Shown one piece after another: positions 8,752 to 17,081 of a stretch of DNA of 22,584 nucleotides (the first letter of the stretch is position 1; every line of letters begins with the position of its first letter). The notes below the pieces were generated by a model. The model was not told the DNA's origin. It worked only from the letters and a program-made list of their open reading frames with translations, and ran no database searches. The stretch is from Candidatus Delongbacteria bacterium. GTDB taxonomy: Bacteria; Delongbacteria; UBA4055. A program made the translations under genes and the position numbers. The stretch lies in contig JAFGUL010000063.1 of assembly GCA_016938535.1 (NCBI GenBank), forward strand, positions 1 through 22,584. Direction: 5' to 3'.

Positions 8752-9893
8752 AATTCGATCCCGTATTTCTCAATTTTTCTGTAGAGGGTTCTTTCGCTTA
8801 TATTGAGTTCTTCGGCGGCTTTTCTTCTGTTGCCTCTGTTTTTCTTCAGTGTGAGGATTATCTCGTCCTTTTCTGTCACAGGTTCATTAGAAACGATCTC
8901 TCTGGAAACATCGAGTATATCATCATTGTCGTTGAAATATGCGGGGGTTATCTTATTTGTATATGTGTTGAAAATAAATTTTTTTATAAGATTCAGGTCG
9001 CTTTTGATCTCAAGGAGTGTTTTAAATATCAAATCATTATTGTATTCGGATTCTTTCGATCCGAGTATCACCGGCAGATATGAGGGAGCTGTTTCAGGTT
9101 TAAGATATTTTCTGATAATTTCACCCGTAACTGTTTTACCCGGCTCCATCACGGTAAGCATATCTATAAAATTCTTGAGTTCCCGAATATTTCCCTTCCA
9201 GTGATGATTAGCGATCTCTGTCATGGCTTCTTTATCAAAGCTGAGCGTAGTTCTTTTGTACTTTTCTGCTGAATCTATTGCGAACTTAAGTGCAAAAACA
9301 GGAATATCCTCCAGCCTTTCTCTGAGAGAAGGCAGCTGAAGAGTAACAGCTTTAAGCCTGAAATAGAGATCTTCTCTAAAATTTCCCTTTTCAACCATTT
9401 TAAGAAGATTCTTATTCGTTGCTGCGATTATCCTGACATCCACTTTAATGTTTTTTGAACCCCCGACCCTCATGAAAGTTCCGTTTTCAAGCACCCTGAG
9501 AAGTTTTACCTGGCTTGAGAGAGGGAGTTCGCCGATCTCGTCAAGAAAAATGGTTCCTTTGTCTGCGGTCTCGAAATATCCTTTGGATTTGTCGCTTGCG
9601 CTTGTAAAGGATCCTTTTTCATGGCCGAAAAGTTCATTCTCTATCAGACCTTCAGGTATTGCACCGCAGTTTATCGGTATAAAGGTTTTGTCTTTTCTGT
9701 CGCTGAGTTTGTGAATTAGTTCTGCTATAACTTCTTTACCTGTCCCGCTCTCTCCGGAAATTAATACTGAAAGTGATGTGGAGGCGATCATCTTTACAAC
9801 TGATATAACCTCTGAGATTCTTTCGGAATATCCGATAATATTATGTTCTCTGTAATGCGGTCCGAAATCCATATTGAGCTGTCTTATCGTCAT
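8748..9893 (-). CDS. Sigma-54-dependent transcriptional activator, AAA+ plus Fis-type HTH, no receiver domain
   Basis: The 381-residue protein starts directly with the sigma-54 interaction AAA+ module (residues about 15-245): Walker A GESGTGKE at 47-54, Walker B GTIFLDEIGELPL near 113-125, and arginine-finger region RVGGSKNIKVDVRIIAATN. The sigma-54 contact loop reads GSFTSA (94-99) instead of the usual GAFTGA; the central Phe and Thr are kept. The C-terminus (about 340-381) is a Fis-like helix-turn-helix: LKKNRGNRRKAAEELNISERTLYRKI. There is no phosphorylation receiver or obvious sensory domain, so control may be by expression level or a partner, as for PspF. It overlaps lptE by four bases. 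A link to envelope or LPS genes is plausible but only contextual. Confidence 0.88.
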   Translation of the reverse strand: MTIRQLNMDFGPHYREHNIIGYSERISEVISVVKMIASTSLSVLISGESGTGKEVIAELIHKLSDRKDKTFIPINCGAIPEGLIENELFGHEKGSFTSASDKSKGYFETADKGTIFLDEIGELPLSSQVKLLRVLENGTFMRVGGSKNIKVDVRIIAATNKNLLKMVEKGNFREDLYFRLKAVTLQLPSLRERLEDIPVFALKFAIDSAEKYKRTTLSFDKEAMTEIANHHWKGNIRELKNFIDMLTVMEPGKTVTGEIIRKYLKPETAPSYLPVILGSKESEYNNDLIFKTLLEIKSDLNLIKKFIFNTYTNKITPAYFNDNDDILDVSREIVSNEPVTEKDEIILTLKKNRGNRRKAAEELNISERTLYRKIEKYGIEL

Positions 9894-10123
9894 AATCCTT
9901 CCGTGACTTGTTATGTTTCCAAGGTAATGTAATATAATCTAAAAATACAAATATTTCAAGCTCTGAATCAGCAAATTATTATCCCTCAAAAATTATTTTT
10001 TAGTTGTTGATTTTTCGCAATATATATATTAAAATACTCATGAGAAATGATTTGTGGGAGAGAAATACAAATTGTTGTCGGGGTGAAACTTAATTACGAA
10101 GAAACACAAAGCAGGAGAATCGA
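9894..10123. promoter_or_regulatory. Divergent intergenic region upstream of the RRM protein gene
   Basis: This AT-rich gap separates the minus-strand activator from the plus-strand RRM gene. A candidate plus-strand promoter is TTGTTG at 10004-10009 followed after 17 bases by TATTAA at 10027-10032; TATATT two bases earlier is an alternative. That would give an untranslated leader of roughly 80 bases, long for this window and reminiscent of leaders on cold-inducible RNA-binding protein genes. AGGAG lies just before the gene. No leader fold was computed. Confidence 0.4.
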
Positions 10124-10486
10124 ATGAAAATCTACGCAGGTAACTTGTCCTACAATACTAAAGACGAGGATCTAAGAGCGGCTTTCGAACAATTTGGAAA
10201 AGTTGATTCGGCAGAAGTTGTGAAGGATAAAATCGACGGCCGTTCAAAAGGTTTCGGATTTGTTGAGATGCCGTCAAATGAAGAGGCCATCATAGCGATT
10301 AAAGAGATGGACGGTGCAGATCTTAACGGCAGAGCTTTAAGAGTTAACGAGTCAAGACCTAAACCTGACGGGGACAGACCCGGATTTCGTAAATCAGGCG
10401 GATTCGGCGGCGGAAGAGGCGGCCAGACCGGCAACAGAGGCGGATTCGGCGGAGCTAATCGCGGCGGAAGAGGCGGAGACAGGTAA
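10124..10486 (+). CDS. Small RNA-binding protein, single RRM with Gly/Arg-rich tail
   Basis: The 120-residue protein has one RNA recognition motif. RNP2 is KIYAGNLSY at the N-terminus, with a Tyr for stacking, and RNP1 is KGFGFVEM at residues 42-49. Residues 80-120 are a low-complexity tail rich in Gly, Arg and Phe (GFGGGRGG, NRGGFGGANRGGRGG). This is the layout of bacterial Rbp/RRM proteins known in cyanobacteria and FCB-group bacteria, proposed to act as RNA chaperones, often in the cold. The ATG at 10124 has AGGAG upstream. It is a single-gene transcript with a strong terminator after it. Confidence 0.92.
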   Translation: MKIYAGNLSYNTKDEDLRAAFEQFGKVDSAEVVKDKIDGRSKGFGFVEMPSNEEAIIAIKEMDGADLNGRALRVNESRPKPDGDRPGFRKSGGFGGGRGGQTGNRGGFGGANRGGRGGDR

Positions 10487-10522
10487 AACTAAATTACCGG
10501 CTCAAAAAATATCTGAATTTAT

Positions 10523-10556
10523 ATTAGGCGCAAAAGTCATGCGCCTAATTTGTTTT
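10523..10556 (+). terminator. Intrinsic terminator of the RRM gene
   Basis: A 10-bp stem, ATTAGGCGCA with TGCGCCTAAT, surrounds the seven-base loop AAAGTCA and is followed by TTGTTTT. It lies 37 bases after the RRM stop and just before the next gene, so the two are probably separate transcripts. Confidence 0.85.
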
Positions 10557-10574
10557 AAAGTTAAGGGGTAAACA

Positions 10575-12179
10575 ATGCTTCGCATTAAAAATCTTAAGCT
10601 TCCGGTAGATCATTCAGAAGAAGATATTAAAAATTCAATTATCAGAAAACTGAGAATAAAAAAAGCCGTTCAGATCTCTTTTCGGATCATAAAAAGAAGT
10701 TTGGATGCAAGAAAAAAAGACAATTTGCTCTATGTTTATTCTGTCGAAGTAGATACTGCAGAAGAAAAATCGATCCTTTTAAATATACAAAAATACAAAG
10801 ATGTTGATCGGGTTACAGAATCCGGCTCCGAAGAAATTCGTCATGCGCCGGCCAACCTTAAATTCAGACCTGTGATCATCGGGTGCGGGCCTTGCGGCCT
10901 TTTTGCTGCTCTCATGCTTTCGGGTGCCGGTTACAATCCTGTCATAATCGAAAGAGGCAGGAAGGTCAGAGAGAGGAGCGCGGACACCTTCAGATTCTGG
11001 AAAGACGGGATCTTCGATCCTGAATCGAATGTACAGTTCGGAGAAGGGGGAGCCGGTACATTTTCAGACGGAAAACTCAATACGCAAATAAGGGATCCGA
11101 AAAATTATAAGGCTAAAGTACTAAATGAACTTGTAAGGGCCGGAGCTCCTTCAGAAATAGAATATGCTGCCAAACCTCATGTAGGAACTTTCAGGCTTGT
11201 AAAGGTCGTTGAAAATTTAAGGAATAAGATATCAGCATCAGGGGGAGAATTTCTTTTCGGGAAAAAAGTTACGGATATTGTTTCAGACGACGGAGAAATA
11301 ACCGGTGTCAGGCTTGAAGATGACACCCTGATAGAGGGAACTCATTTCATTTTCGCGATAGGCCACAGTGCAAGAGACACTTTCAGGATGCTGCATAAAA
11401 GAGGAGTGCGTTTTGAGCCTAAACCTTTCAGTGTAGGCTTTAGGATCGAGCATCCTCAGAGTGTAATAAATGAAGCTGTGCTGGGAGATAAGGGCGGTGG
11501 GCCTCTCGGAGCGGCTGAATATAAACTTGTGCATCACTGTTCGAACGGAAGAAGCGTTTACAGTTTCTGCATGTGTCCGGGAGGAAGGGTAGTGGCGGCA
11601 GCATCAGAAGAGGGTCGGGTCGTAACGAACGGAATGAGCCAGTATACAAGGGATGAACAGAATGCGAACAGCGCTCTTGTAGTTGGGGTAAAACCTGATG
11701 ATTTCTCTGAGGGTGAACTTGGCGGAATGGAATTTCAGGACATGCTTGAGAAAAATGCCTTTATACTTGGCGGATCTGATTACAGTGCGCCTGCTCAGCT
11801 TGTCGGAGATTTCCTGAACGGGGTAGCTTCATCACGGGCAGGGACAGTGACGCCTACATACATGCCCGGGGTCAGATATACTGATCTGAGTTCAGCGCTG
11901 CCTGAATATGTGATCTCAGCCTTAAGAGAAGCCATTGCAGCCTTCGATAAACAGATCAAAGGATTTTCAATGCACGATGCTGTTCTAACAGGTGTGGAAA
12001 CCAGAACCTCGTCTCCGGTCAGGATAGTAAGGGGGGATGATATGCAGAGCGTAACACTAAAAGGTTTTTATCCGGGCGGAGAGGGAGCGGGATACGCCGG
12101 CGGGATCATGTCCGCAGCGATTGACGGCATAAAAATCGCGGAATCGGTTGCAATGGATATTGCCGGAAGGCATGACTAG
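10575..12179 (+). CDS. FAD-dependent dehydrogenase, COG2509 family
   Basis: A 534-residue flavoprotein. Residues 1-85 form the family's N-terminal domain (LRIKNLKLPVDHSEED, then IIKRSLDARKKDNLLYVYSVEVD). The dinucleotide-binding motif IIGCGPCGLFAALMLSGAGYNPVIIERG follows near residue 97. Family signatures include SNVQFGEGGAGTFSDGKLNT, AAKPHVGT, FAIGHSARDT, KPFSVGFRIEHPQ, SFCMCPGGRVVAAASEEG and the C-terminal FAD segment GFYPGGEGAGYAGGIMSAAIDG. The physiological substrate of COG2509 proteins is not established to my knowledge. The gene is followed after one base by hutD, and hutD's ribosome binding site lies in its last codons, so the two are co-translated. Confidence 0.88.
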   Translation: MLRIKNLKLPVDHSEEDIKNSIIRKLRIKKAVQISFRIIKRSLDARKKDNLLYVYSVEVDTAEEKSILLNIQKYKDVDRVTESGSEEIRHAPANLKFRPVIIGCGPCGLFAALMLSGAGYNPVIIERGRKVRERSADTFRFWKDGIFDPESNVQFGEGGAGTFSDGKLNTQIRDPKNYKAKVLNELVRAGAPSEIEYAAKPHVGTFRLVKVVENLRNKISASGGEFLFGKKVTDIVSDDGEITGVRLEDDTLIEGTHFIFAIGHSARDTFRMLHKRGVRFEPKPFSVGFRIEHPQSVINEAVLGDKGGGPLGAAEYKLVHHCSNGRSVYSFCMCPGGRVVAAASEEGRVVTNGMSQYTRDEQNANSALVVGVKPDDFSEGELGGMEFQDMLEKNAFILGGSDYSAPAQLVGDFLNGVASSRAGTVTPTYMPGVRYTDLSSALPEYVISALREAIAAFDKQIKGFSMHDAVLTGVETRTSSPVRIVRGDDMQSVTLKGFYPGGEGAGYAGGIMSAAIDGIKIAESVAMDIAGRHD

Positions 12180-12180
12180 T

Positions 12181-12771
12181 ATGAGATCTGTACTTAGAAA
12201 ACCCGGAGATTATAAAACAGTGCCCTGGAAGAACGGAAGAGGAACCACGAGAGAGCTTGCAGTTCATTTCGGGGAAGATGAAGAAAGATACCTTTGGCGC
12301 ATAAGCATCGCGGGAGTTACGGAAGACGGGCCTTTCTCTGAGTTTCAGGATTATGAAAGAACGCTTATGATGATTGAAGGACAAGGGATTAAACTCAGCC
12401 ATTCTGACGGAACGGAAATCAAGCTCAATAAAGCTTATGATAAAGCTGAATTTTCAGGTGATCTTATCACTGTTGCCGAACTTGCCGACGGCAGTATAAA
12501 AGATTTTAATGTGATTGTGCTGAGAGGCAGATGTCAGGCCGATGTTCAGTTGATCTCTGAAGACAGATCGTACACCATCAGAGGTGATGAGATCTGTTTT
12601 TACGCAGTAATAGATTCGGAATTTTCTTTTGATAACCGCAGTTATTCCATTTCTGAAGACCATCTGATGATATTTAGCGGAATGTCAGGTTTGCCGGTTG
12701 TGAATGTAAAGAAGGGAGAAATGATCTCTGCCTCAGTCAGATACATCAGTTCAGATCGTTCATCTCAATAA
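12181..12771 (+). CDS. hutD: HutD/Ves family cupin-like protein
   Basis: A 196-residue protein of PF05962. The opening LRKPGDYKTVPWKNGRGTTRELAV is the family's hallmark. It is followed by YLWRISIAGVTEDGPFSEFQDYERTLMMIEGQGIKL, then a second beta-rich half with DFNVIVLRGR. HutD is often carried with histidine-utilisation genes, where a role limiting hut expression or binding an intermediate has been suggested; Ves is the E. coli homologue. GGAAGG at 12165-12170 is spaced ten bases from the ATG at 12181, which decides this start over the ATG at 12172. hutH lies 10 kb away on the other strand, so there is no hut operon here. The product class is sure; the function is not. Confidence 0.85.
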   Translation: MRSVLRKPGDYKTVPWKNGRGTTRELAVHFGEDEERYLWRISIAGVTEDGPFSEFQDYERTLMMIEGQGIKLSHSDGTEIKLNKAYDKAEFSGDLITVAELADGSIKDFNVIVLRGRCQADVQLISEDRSYTIRGDEICFYAVIDSEFSFDNRSYSISEDHLMIFSGMSGLPVVNVKKGEMISASVRYISSDRSSQ

Positions 12772-12977
12772 ATTTACGATAATTTGATTGCTATATAATT
12801 ATTTTTTTCATATATTTTGTTTCCGGATACAACAGGCTGTAAATACCTAAAAACCGGATGACGGATGCTGCAGATAAAAAATAGAGAAATCTACAAAGAA
12901 TATACAGGAACGAAGAAGACAAAAGTCTTCTTTTTTTTTACAGAAAAATTTGAATTTAATAAATTTCAGGAGGCATA
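12772..12977 (+). promoter_or_regulatory. pyrB leader region
   Basis: About 206 bases separate hutD from pyrB. The first 70 bases are very AT-rich, with TATAAT-like and TATATTTT elements that could form the pyrBI promoter, though no clean -35/-10 pair stands out. A possible eight-codon leader reading frame (ATG 12858, stop TAG 12882-12884) lacks a Shine-Dalgarno. A terminator-like hairpin follows at 12913-12939, and AGGAGG at 12969-12974 serves pyrB. Confidence 0.45.
12913..12939 (+). terminator. Hairpin plus T-run just upstream of pyrB: attenuator or hutD terminator
   Basis: AAGAAGAC and GTCTTCTT pair as an 8-bp stem around AAAA, followed at once by a run of about seven T. It ends some 38 bases before the pyrB ATG and about 140 bases after the hutD stop. 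Its position directly before the pyrB ribosome binding site suggests premature-termination control, as known for enterobacterial pyrBI. It could equally end the hutD transcript, with the pyrB promoter hidden elsewhere. Confidence 0.75.
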
Positions 12978-13892
12978 ATGCCCAAATTTAAAGGAAGATC
13001 TATCGTATCTCTCAAGGATATGGAGAAAAAAGATATCCTTCATCTGATGAAAAAGGCAGAAGAGATCAAAAGCGGCAAGCTCAAAGATGTGCTTAAAGGC
13101 AAGGTAGTGGCATCATTATTTTTTGAACCTTCAACACGAACCCGGCTGTCATTCGAGTCGGCCGTGCTCGGACAGGGTGGAAGCGTATTCGGATTTGCTG
13201 ACCCGGGAGCTTCTTCAGCAAAAAAAGGCGAATCACTCTCCGATACGATCAAAAATGTTATGGGTTACTGTGATGCTATAGTAATGCGGCACTATATCGA
13301 GGGAGCTGCAAGAAGAGCAGCTGAAGTATCAACTGTTCCTGTCATAAACGGTGGAGACGGAGCTAATCAGCACCCGACCCAGACTTTCCTCGACCTTTTC
13401 ACAATGCTAGAGAAAAAGGGGAGTCTTGACGGAAAGGTCATTGGGATGATGGGTGATCTCAAATACGGCAGAACTATTCACTCACTTGCTATGGCGCTCA
13501 CACATTTCAATGTCAAACTTCACTTCATTTCACCAAAACAGCTCAGTGTACCTGAACACTATATTGAGTATCTCAGAGAGAAAAAGATCGATTTCGAAGA
13601 ATCAACTGTCGAATCCTGCGGAAAAGAACTTGATTTTCTGTATTGCACAAGGCTGCAGAAAGAAAGATTTTTCGATCCCATGGAGTATGAAAAGGTTGCA
13701 GGCAGCTATAAGATCGATAAGGAATCACTGGATTTTCTCAAAAAGGATACATATATAATGCATCCTCTTCCCAGAGTTGACGAGATCACTACCGAAGTTG
13801 ATGACGACCCGAGGGCAGTGTATTTTGAGCAGGCGCATAACGGTGTACCCGTAAGATCAGCGCTTCTCGGTCTCGTGACAGGAACAATATAA
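12978..13892 (+). CDS. pyrB: Aspartate carbamoyltransferase catalytic subunit
   Basis: Joins carbamoyl phosphate and L-aspartate to N-carbamoyl-L-aspartate, the committed step of pyrimidine synthesis. The 304 residues match the family. The carbamoyl-phosphate site is STRTR at 52-56 within FFEPSTRTRLSFESA. The 80s loop with the catalytic Lys lies in SSAKKGESLSDT. HPTQ at 132-135 and the C-terminal HPLPRVDEI and DPRAVYFEQAHNGVPVRSALL complete the active site. Perfect AGGAGG four bases before the ATG implies strong translation. pyrI follows 19 bases on, giving the class B enzyme with separate catalytic and regulatory chains. A terminator-like hairpin upstream suggests attenuation. Confidence 0.97.
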   Translation: MPKFKGRSIVSLKDMEKKDILHLMKKAEEIKSGKLKDVLKGKVVASLFFEPSTRTRLSFESAVLGQGGSVFGFADPGASSAKKGESLSDTIKNVMGYCDAIVMRHYIEGAARRAAEVSTVPVINGGDGANQHPTQTFLDLFTMLEKKGSLDGKVIGMMGDLKYGRTIHSLAMALTHFNVKLHFISPKQLSVPEHYIEYLREKKIDFEESTVESCGKELDFLYCTRLQKERFFDPMEYEKVAGSYKIDKESLDFLKKDTYIMHPLPRVDEITTEVDDDPRAVYFEQAHNGVPVRSALLGLVTGTI

Positions 13893-13911
13893 ACTATAGC
13901 CGGAGAATAAA

Positions 13912-14376
13912 ATGACGGAAAACAGACAATATAAAGTATTCAAGATCGAGCAGGGAACTGTTATCGATCATATTCCATCTCCGAGAGGTCTTGCTGTATT
14001 CAGACTTCTTTCCAAAAATAAAACCTCCCTTATATCAATAGGTCTCAATTTCGATTCAAAGAGTGTAGGTAAGAAAGATCTTATAAAGTTCGAGGGAAAA
14101 GCTCTCAGTAAAAAGGAAACGGATAAAATATCTCTGATCGCTCCTGAAGCTACGATTAACATAATCAAGGATTTTAATGTGATCGAGAAAAGACAGATGG
14201 ATGTTCCTGATGAGATACACGGGATACTGAAATGTATGAACCCGAACTGTATAACAAATGTCGAAAAGCTTGAAAGTAAGTTCAGGGTCGTTGAGAAGAA
14301 GCCGGTCAAAGTCGCATGCCACTACTGCGAAAGGAATGCGGTGGTAGTACCGGATATGGTGGACAAGGGAGATTAA
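13912..14376 (+). CDS. pyrI: Aspartate carbamoyltransferase regulatory subunit
   Basis: The 154-residue regulatory chain binds nucleotide effectors and joins PyrB trimers into the dodecamer. The N-terminal allosteric domain has the VFKIEQGTVIDHIPSPRGLAVFRLL pattern. The C-terminal zinc domain carries the four ligands Cys108, Cys113, Cys136 and Cys139 (CMNPNC and CHYC). The ATG has GGAG upstream (GCCGGAGAATAAA). It forms an operon with pyrB and ends directly at a strong shared terminator. Confidence 0.96.
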   Translation: MTENRQYKVFKIEQGTVIDHIPSPRGLAVFRLLSKNKTSLISIGLNFDSKSVGKKDLIKFEGKALSKKETDKISLIAPEATINIIKDFNVIEKRQMDVPDEIHGILKCMNPNCITNVEKLESKFRVVEKKPVKVACHYCERNAVVVPDMVDKGD

Positions 14377-14378
14377 TA

Positions 14379-14408
14379 AAAAATGCCCGGCATGACCGGG
14401 CATTTTTT
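14379..14408. terminator. Bidirectional terminator between convergent pyrI and ahcY
   Basis: AAAAATGCCCGG and CCGGGCATTTTTT form a long stem around the loop CATGA, with A-run on one side and T-run on the other, so it works on both strands. It starts right after the pyrI stop and ends three bases from the ahcY stop. Confidence 0.93.
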
Positions 14409-14410
14409 AT

Positions 14411-15838
14411 TTAGTATCTGTAATGATCCGACTTGTAAGGTCCCTCGGGAGGAACTCCGATATAGTCAGCCTGATCTTTGGTCATTTTCGTAAGTTTTAC
14501 GCCGATCTTTTCAAGATGAAGCCTTGCCACTTCCTCATCAGCTTTCTTTGAAAGCATATAAACACCGGGTTTGTATTTCTTTCTGTTCTCCCAGAGATCC
14601 ATCTGTGCAAGAACCTGATTCGAGAATGAATTGCTCATTACGAACGAAGGATGGCCTGTCGCGCAGCCGAGATTAACAAGTCTGCCTTCGGCAAGCAGGA
14701 ATATTTCATGCCCGTCTTTAAATGTATATTTGTCAACCTGAGGTTTAATGTTCGTTTTCTTTTTGAGCTGTTTTGATCTTTCCAGTTTTTCCACTTCTAT
14801 CTCATTGTCAAAATGCCCTATGTTGCAGACGATCGCCTGATCTTTCATCTTAAGCATGTGTTCGACTCTGATAACATCCTTGTTCCCTGTGGTCGTTACA
14901 TAAATATCACCTCTGCCAAGAGTATCCTCGACAGTCGTAACTTCATAACCTTCCATTGATGCCTGAAGTGCGCAGATGGGATCTATTTCGGTTACGATCA
15001 CTCTTGAGCCGTAATTCCTTAAAGATCTCGCTGAACCTTTGCCAACATCGCCGTAGCCGCAGACTACGGCCACTTTGCCTGCGAGCATCACATCGGTAGC
15101 TCTTTTAATTCCGTCAGGAAGAGATTCGCGGCAGCCGTAAAGGTTGTCGAACTTTGATTTAGTCACAGAATCGTTTACATTTATAGCCGGAATTAATAAT
15201 TCGCCCCTTTCAAACATTTTATACAGCCTGTGAACCCCGGTTGTTGTCTCTTCGGAAACACCTTTCAGGTCCTTTGCGCACCGGTGCCATTTCTTATTAT
15301 CTTCCTCATACATAAGCTTCAGAGATTTCAGGAGTGCTTTACCGTCAGAGCCCGACTCTTTAATGTTAAGAAGTTCAGGATCTTTTTCTGCATAGTATCC
15401 TTTCTGAAACATAAGCGTGGCATCGCCGCCGTCATCAACAATAAGCTGGGGGCCTTTTCCGCCTGGAAATGACATAGCCTGAGCAGTGCACCACCAGAAT
15501 TCGTCGAGGGTTTCACCTTTCCACGCAAAAACGGGCACGCCCGTTTCAGCTATGGCGGCTGCGGCGTGGTCCTGGGTTGAAAAGATATTACAGCTTGACC
15601 ATCTGACATCCGCGCCCAGATCAACCAGTGTTTCGATAAGAACAGCAGTCTGGATCGTCATGTGCAGTGATCCTGTTATCCTTACATTCTTAAGAGGTTT
15701 CTGCTGTGCGTATTTTTCTCTGATCGACATCAGTCCCGGCATTTCTTTTTCTGCAATCTCGATCTCTTTTCTCCCGAAATCAGCAAGTTTAATATCCTTT
15801 ACTTTGTAGGGCATTTTTTCATCGATGTAGCGTTTCAT
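14411..15838 (-). CDS. ahcY: S-adenosyl-L-homocysteine hydrolase
   Basis: Reversibly splits S-adenosylhomocysteine to adenosine and homocysteine, clearing the by-product of SAM-dependent methylation. The 475 residues are of the long bacterial form with the extra loop ([13 protein letters not shown] to about residue 195). Motifs are [48 protein letters not shown] with catalytic Lys/Asp, the NAD-binding [10 protein letters not shown] at 261-270, [10 protein letters not shown], and the C-terminal KSDHYRY that reaches the neighbouring subunit. GGAG lies five bases before the ATG at 15838. The upstream DUF58 gene ends 14 bases away, so they are probably co-transcribed. Confidence 0.97.
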   Translation of the reverse strand: MKRYIDEKMPYKVKDIKLADFGRKEIEIAEKEMPGLMSIREKYAQQKPLKNVRITGSLHMTIQTAVLIETLVDLGADVRWSSCNIFSTQDHAAAAIAETGVPVFAWKGETLDEFWWCTAQAMSFPGGKGPQLIVDDGGDATLMFQKGYYAEKDPELLNIKESGSDGKALLKSLKLMYEEDNKKWHRCAKDLKGVSEETTTGVHRLYKMFERGELLIPAINVNDSVTKSKFDNLYGCRESLPDGIKRATDVMLAGKVAVVCGYGDVGKGSARSLRNYGSRVIVTEIDPICALQASMEGYEVTTVEDTLGRGDIYVTTTGNKDVIRVEHMLKMKDQAIVCNIGHFDNEIEVEKLERSKQLKKKTNIKPQVDKYTFKDGHEIFLLAEGRLVNLGCATGHPSFVMSNSFSNQVLAQMDLWENRKKYKPGVYMLSKKADEEVARLHLEKIGVKLTKMTKDQADYIGVPPEGPYKSDHYRY

Positions 15839-15852
15839 AATATCTCCGTAAG

Positions 15853-16752
15853 TTATTTTTTTCCTCGAACAAGAACTATCTCTCTCAAAGGAATGTGGAA
15901 AGGAGTTTTTGTCGTGATAAATGTAAAATATATTTTTTTTTCTTCGAACACTTTTTTGAATTTGTCTATGTGCTCATCATAAATATCCTTGTATCTCTTC
16001 TTCAGCAGTCCGGTCTTGATTATAAGGCTGTCGTCTGTTTCAGAATCAATAAGATTAAGGTGATCTCCTAGACTGAGATTATATTCGTCATCGTCAGCGA
16101 TCATGAAGACAATAATATCCTGCTGCCTTTTCTGGAGAGTGAGAATTCTGCTTATCAGGTTTTCGGGTTCTTCAAGAAAATCAGAAACGATCATTAGGAT
16201 ACCCGATTTATGCAGTTTAAGGCTGATCTCATCCAGAGATCGATAAGTCTGATGCGTGTTATAGACTGCAGAATTTTCCAGATTCATGAGAATGTTTTTC
16301 AAATGCTGCTTTGAAGATCTCTGAGGAATAAATTCTTTAAGACTGTCAGCATAATTTCCGAAACCTACTGCATCTTTCTGATTGATAAGAATAGAAGCTG
16401 CTGCAGCACAAAGCTGCTTTCCGTAGTCTAGTTTAGAATAATTTGATTTATCGGATTTGAAATTCATTGAAGCCGATCTGTCGAGGAAAATATTCGCATA
16501 GATATTAGTTTCGTCCTCAAACTGGTTTAAAAAATATTTTTCCGTCCTTCCGAATATCTTCCAGTCTATAAATCGTGTAGAGTCACCGTCATTGTATTGT
16601 TTGTGCTCGGAGAACTCGGCTGAAAATCCCTTCATCGGGCTGGAATGAACCCCGAGCATATATCCTTTCAGAATCATCCTTGTAGTAAGACTCAGGTTCG
16701 AAAAAGTTGAGATGAATTCAGGATCAAGATATTTTTTATAGTCTTCCGCCAT
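15853..16752 (-). CDS. DUF58 domain protein with vWA-like fold
   Basis: The 299-residue protein shows the DUF58 core [40 protein letters not shown] (about residues 42-82). A vWA-type metal-site stretch [10 protein letters not shown] follows, then a Rossmann-like region ending [13 protein letters not shown] and [19 protein letters not shown]. Such proteins are usually encoded next to a MoxR AAA+ ATPase and are thought to act with it as chaperones or assembly factors. No MoxR gene is in this window; the region upstream is the integron. The ATG at 16752 has only a weak AGG upstream. It precedes ahcY by 14 bases. The exact role is unknown. Confidence 0.85.
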   Translation of the reverse strand: MAEDYKKYLDPEFISTFSNLSLTTRMILKGYMLGVHSSPMKGFSAEFSEHKQYNDGDSTRFIDWKIFGRTEKYFLNQFEDETNIYANIFLDRSASMNFKSDKSNYSKLDYGKQLCAAAASILINQKDAVGFGNYADSLKEFIPQRSSKQHLKNILMNLENSAVYNTHQTYRSLDEISLKLHKSGILMIVSDFLEEPENLISRILTLQKRQQDIIVFMIADDDEYNLSLGDHLNLIDSETDDSLIIKTGLLKKRYKDIYDEHIDKFKKVFEEKKIYFTFITTKTPFHIPLREIVLVRGKK

Positions 16753-16897
16753 ATCGGCCTAAATTTACGACAAAAAAAGGTAAAAAACAATCAGTATTAG
16801 GGAGAGAAATCACAAATGAGGGAGTGTACAGTACTTTGATCGTCATTATGCGTACCAAACAGCGGGACATTGAACACGCTCGGACCCATAGATACCT
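16753..16897. other. Junction between chromosomal backbone and cassette array
   Basis: This non-coding stretch lies between the DUF58 start and the truncated repeat. On the minus strand, directly beyond the truncated repeat, a 30-codon frame (ATG 16889, stop 16797) reads GPSVFNVPLFGTHNDD near its start and has even, protein-like composition. It could be a remnant of an eroded cassette. I see no tRNA or terminator, and the DUF58 promoter must lie here. Confidence 0.4.
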
Positions 16898-16930
16898 ATA
16901 ACAAGAGATAGGATATTTTTCCAATGTTAG
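16898..16930. repeat. Truncated attC-like repeat at the array end
   Basis: This matches the right half of the 71-bp repeats base for base (loop, T-run arm, CCAATGTTAG box). The left arm is missing: bases corresponding to AACGGTCATGG through TAAAG of the copy at 19294 are absent, about 32 bases. The flank GATACCT just left of the break also occurs immediately left of the copy at 19294. It would not fold as a working attC and marks the fixed end of the array next to core genes. Confidence 0.75.
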
Positions 16931-17081
16931 CCTTCGTTTATTTTTTCACTAAAGGTTTTCAACCCTATGTAGCAATTTATCATTAATATTCTGTGAAATA
17001 AAGAAATTCTTATGTAGAAACGATTTGAAATTTCATTTTTTTTGTACCATATTACATAACATGAATTTTCGAGGTAAAACG

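Noticed and set aside
10150..10434. Minus-strand open frame opposite the RRM gene
   Set aside because: It is proline-rich only because it mirrors the Gly-rich tail codons of the RRM protein; no ribosome binding site.
12858..12884. Eight-codon pyrB leader peptide as a gene
   Set aside because: No Shine-Dalgarno and no pyrimidine-related pattern that needs it; kept only as a possibility in the attenuator finding.
16753..16897. tRNA gene as the integration point of the array
   Set aside because: No cloverleaf arms or TTCGA-type T-loop are visible; integron arrays also do not require a tRNA.
16736..16924. A 62-codon minus-strand open frame across the array junction
   Set aside because: It runs through the truncated attC and into the DUF58 start, has a basic random-looking composition, and has no ribosome binding site. 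The other minus-strand frame at 16797-16889 looks more protein-like, and even that is only a possible remnant.
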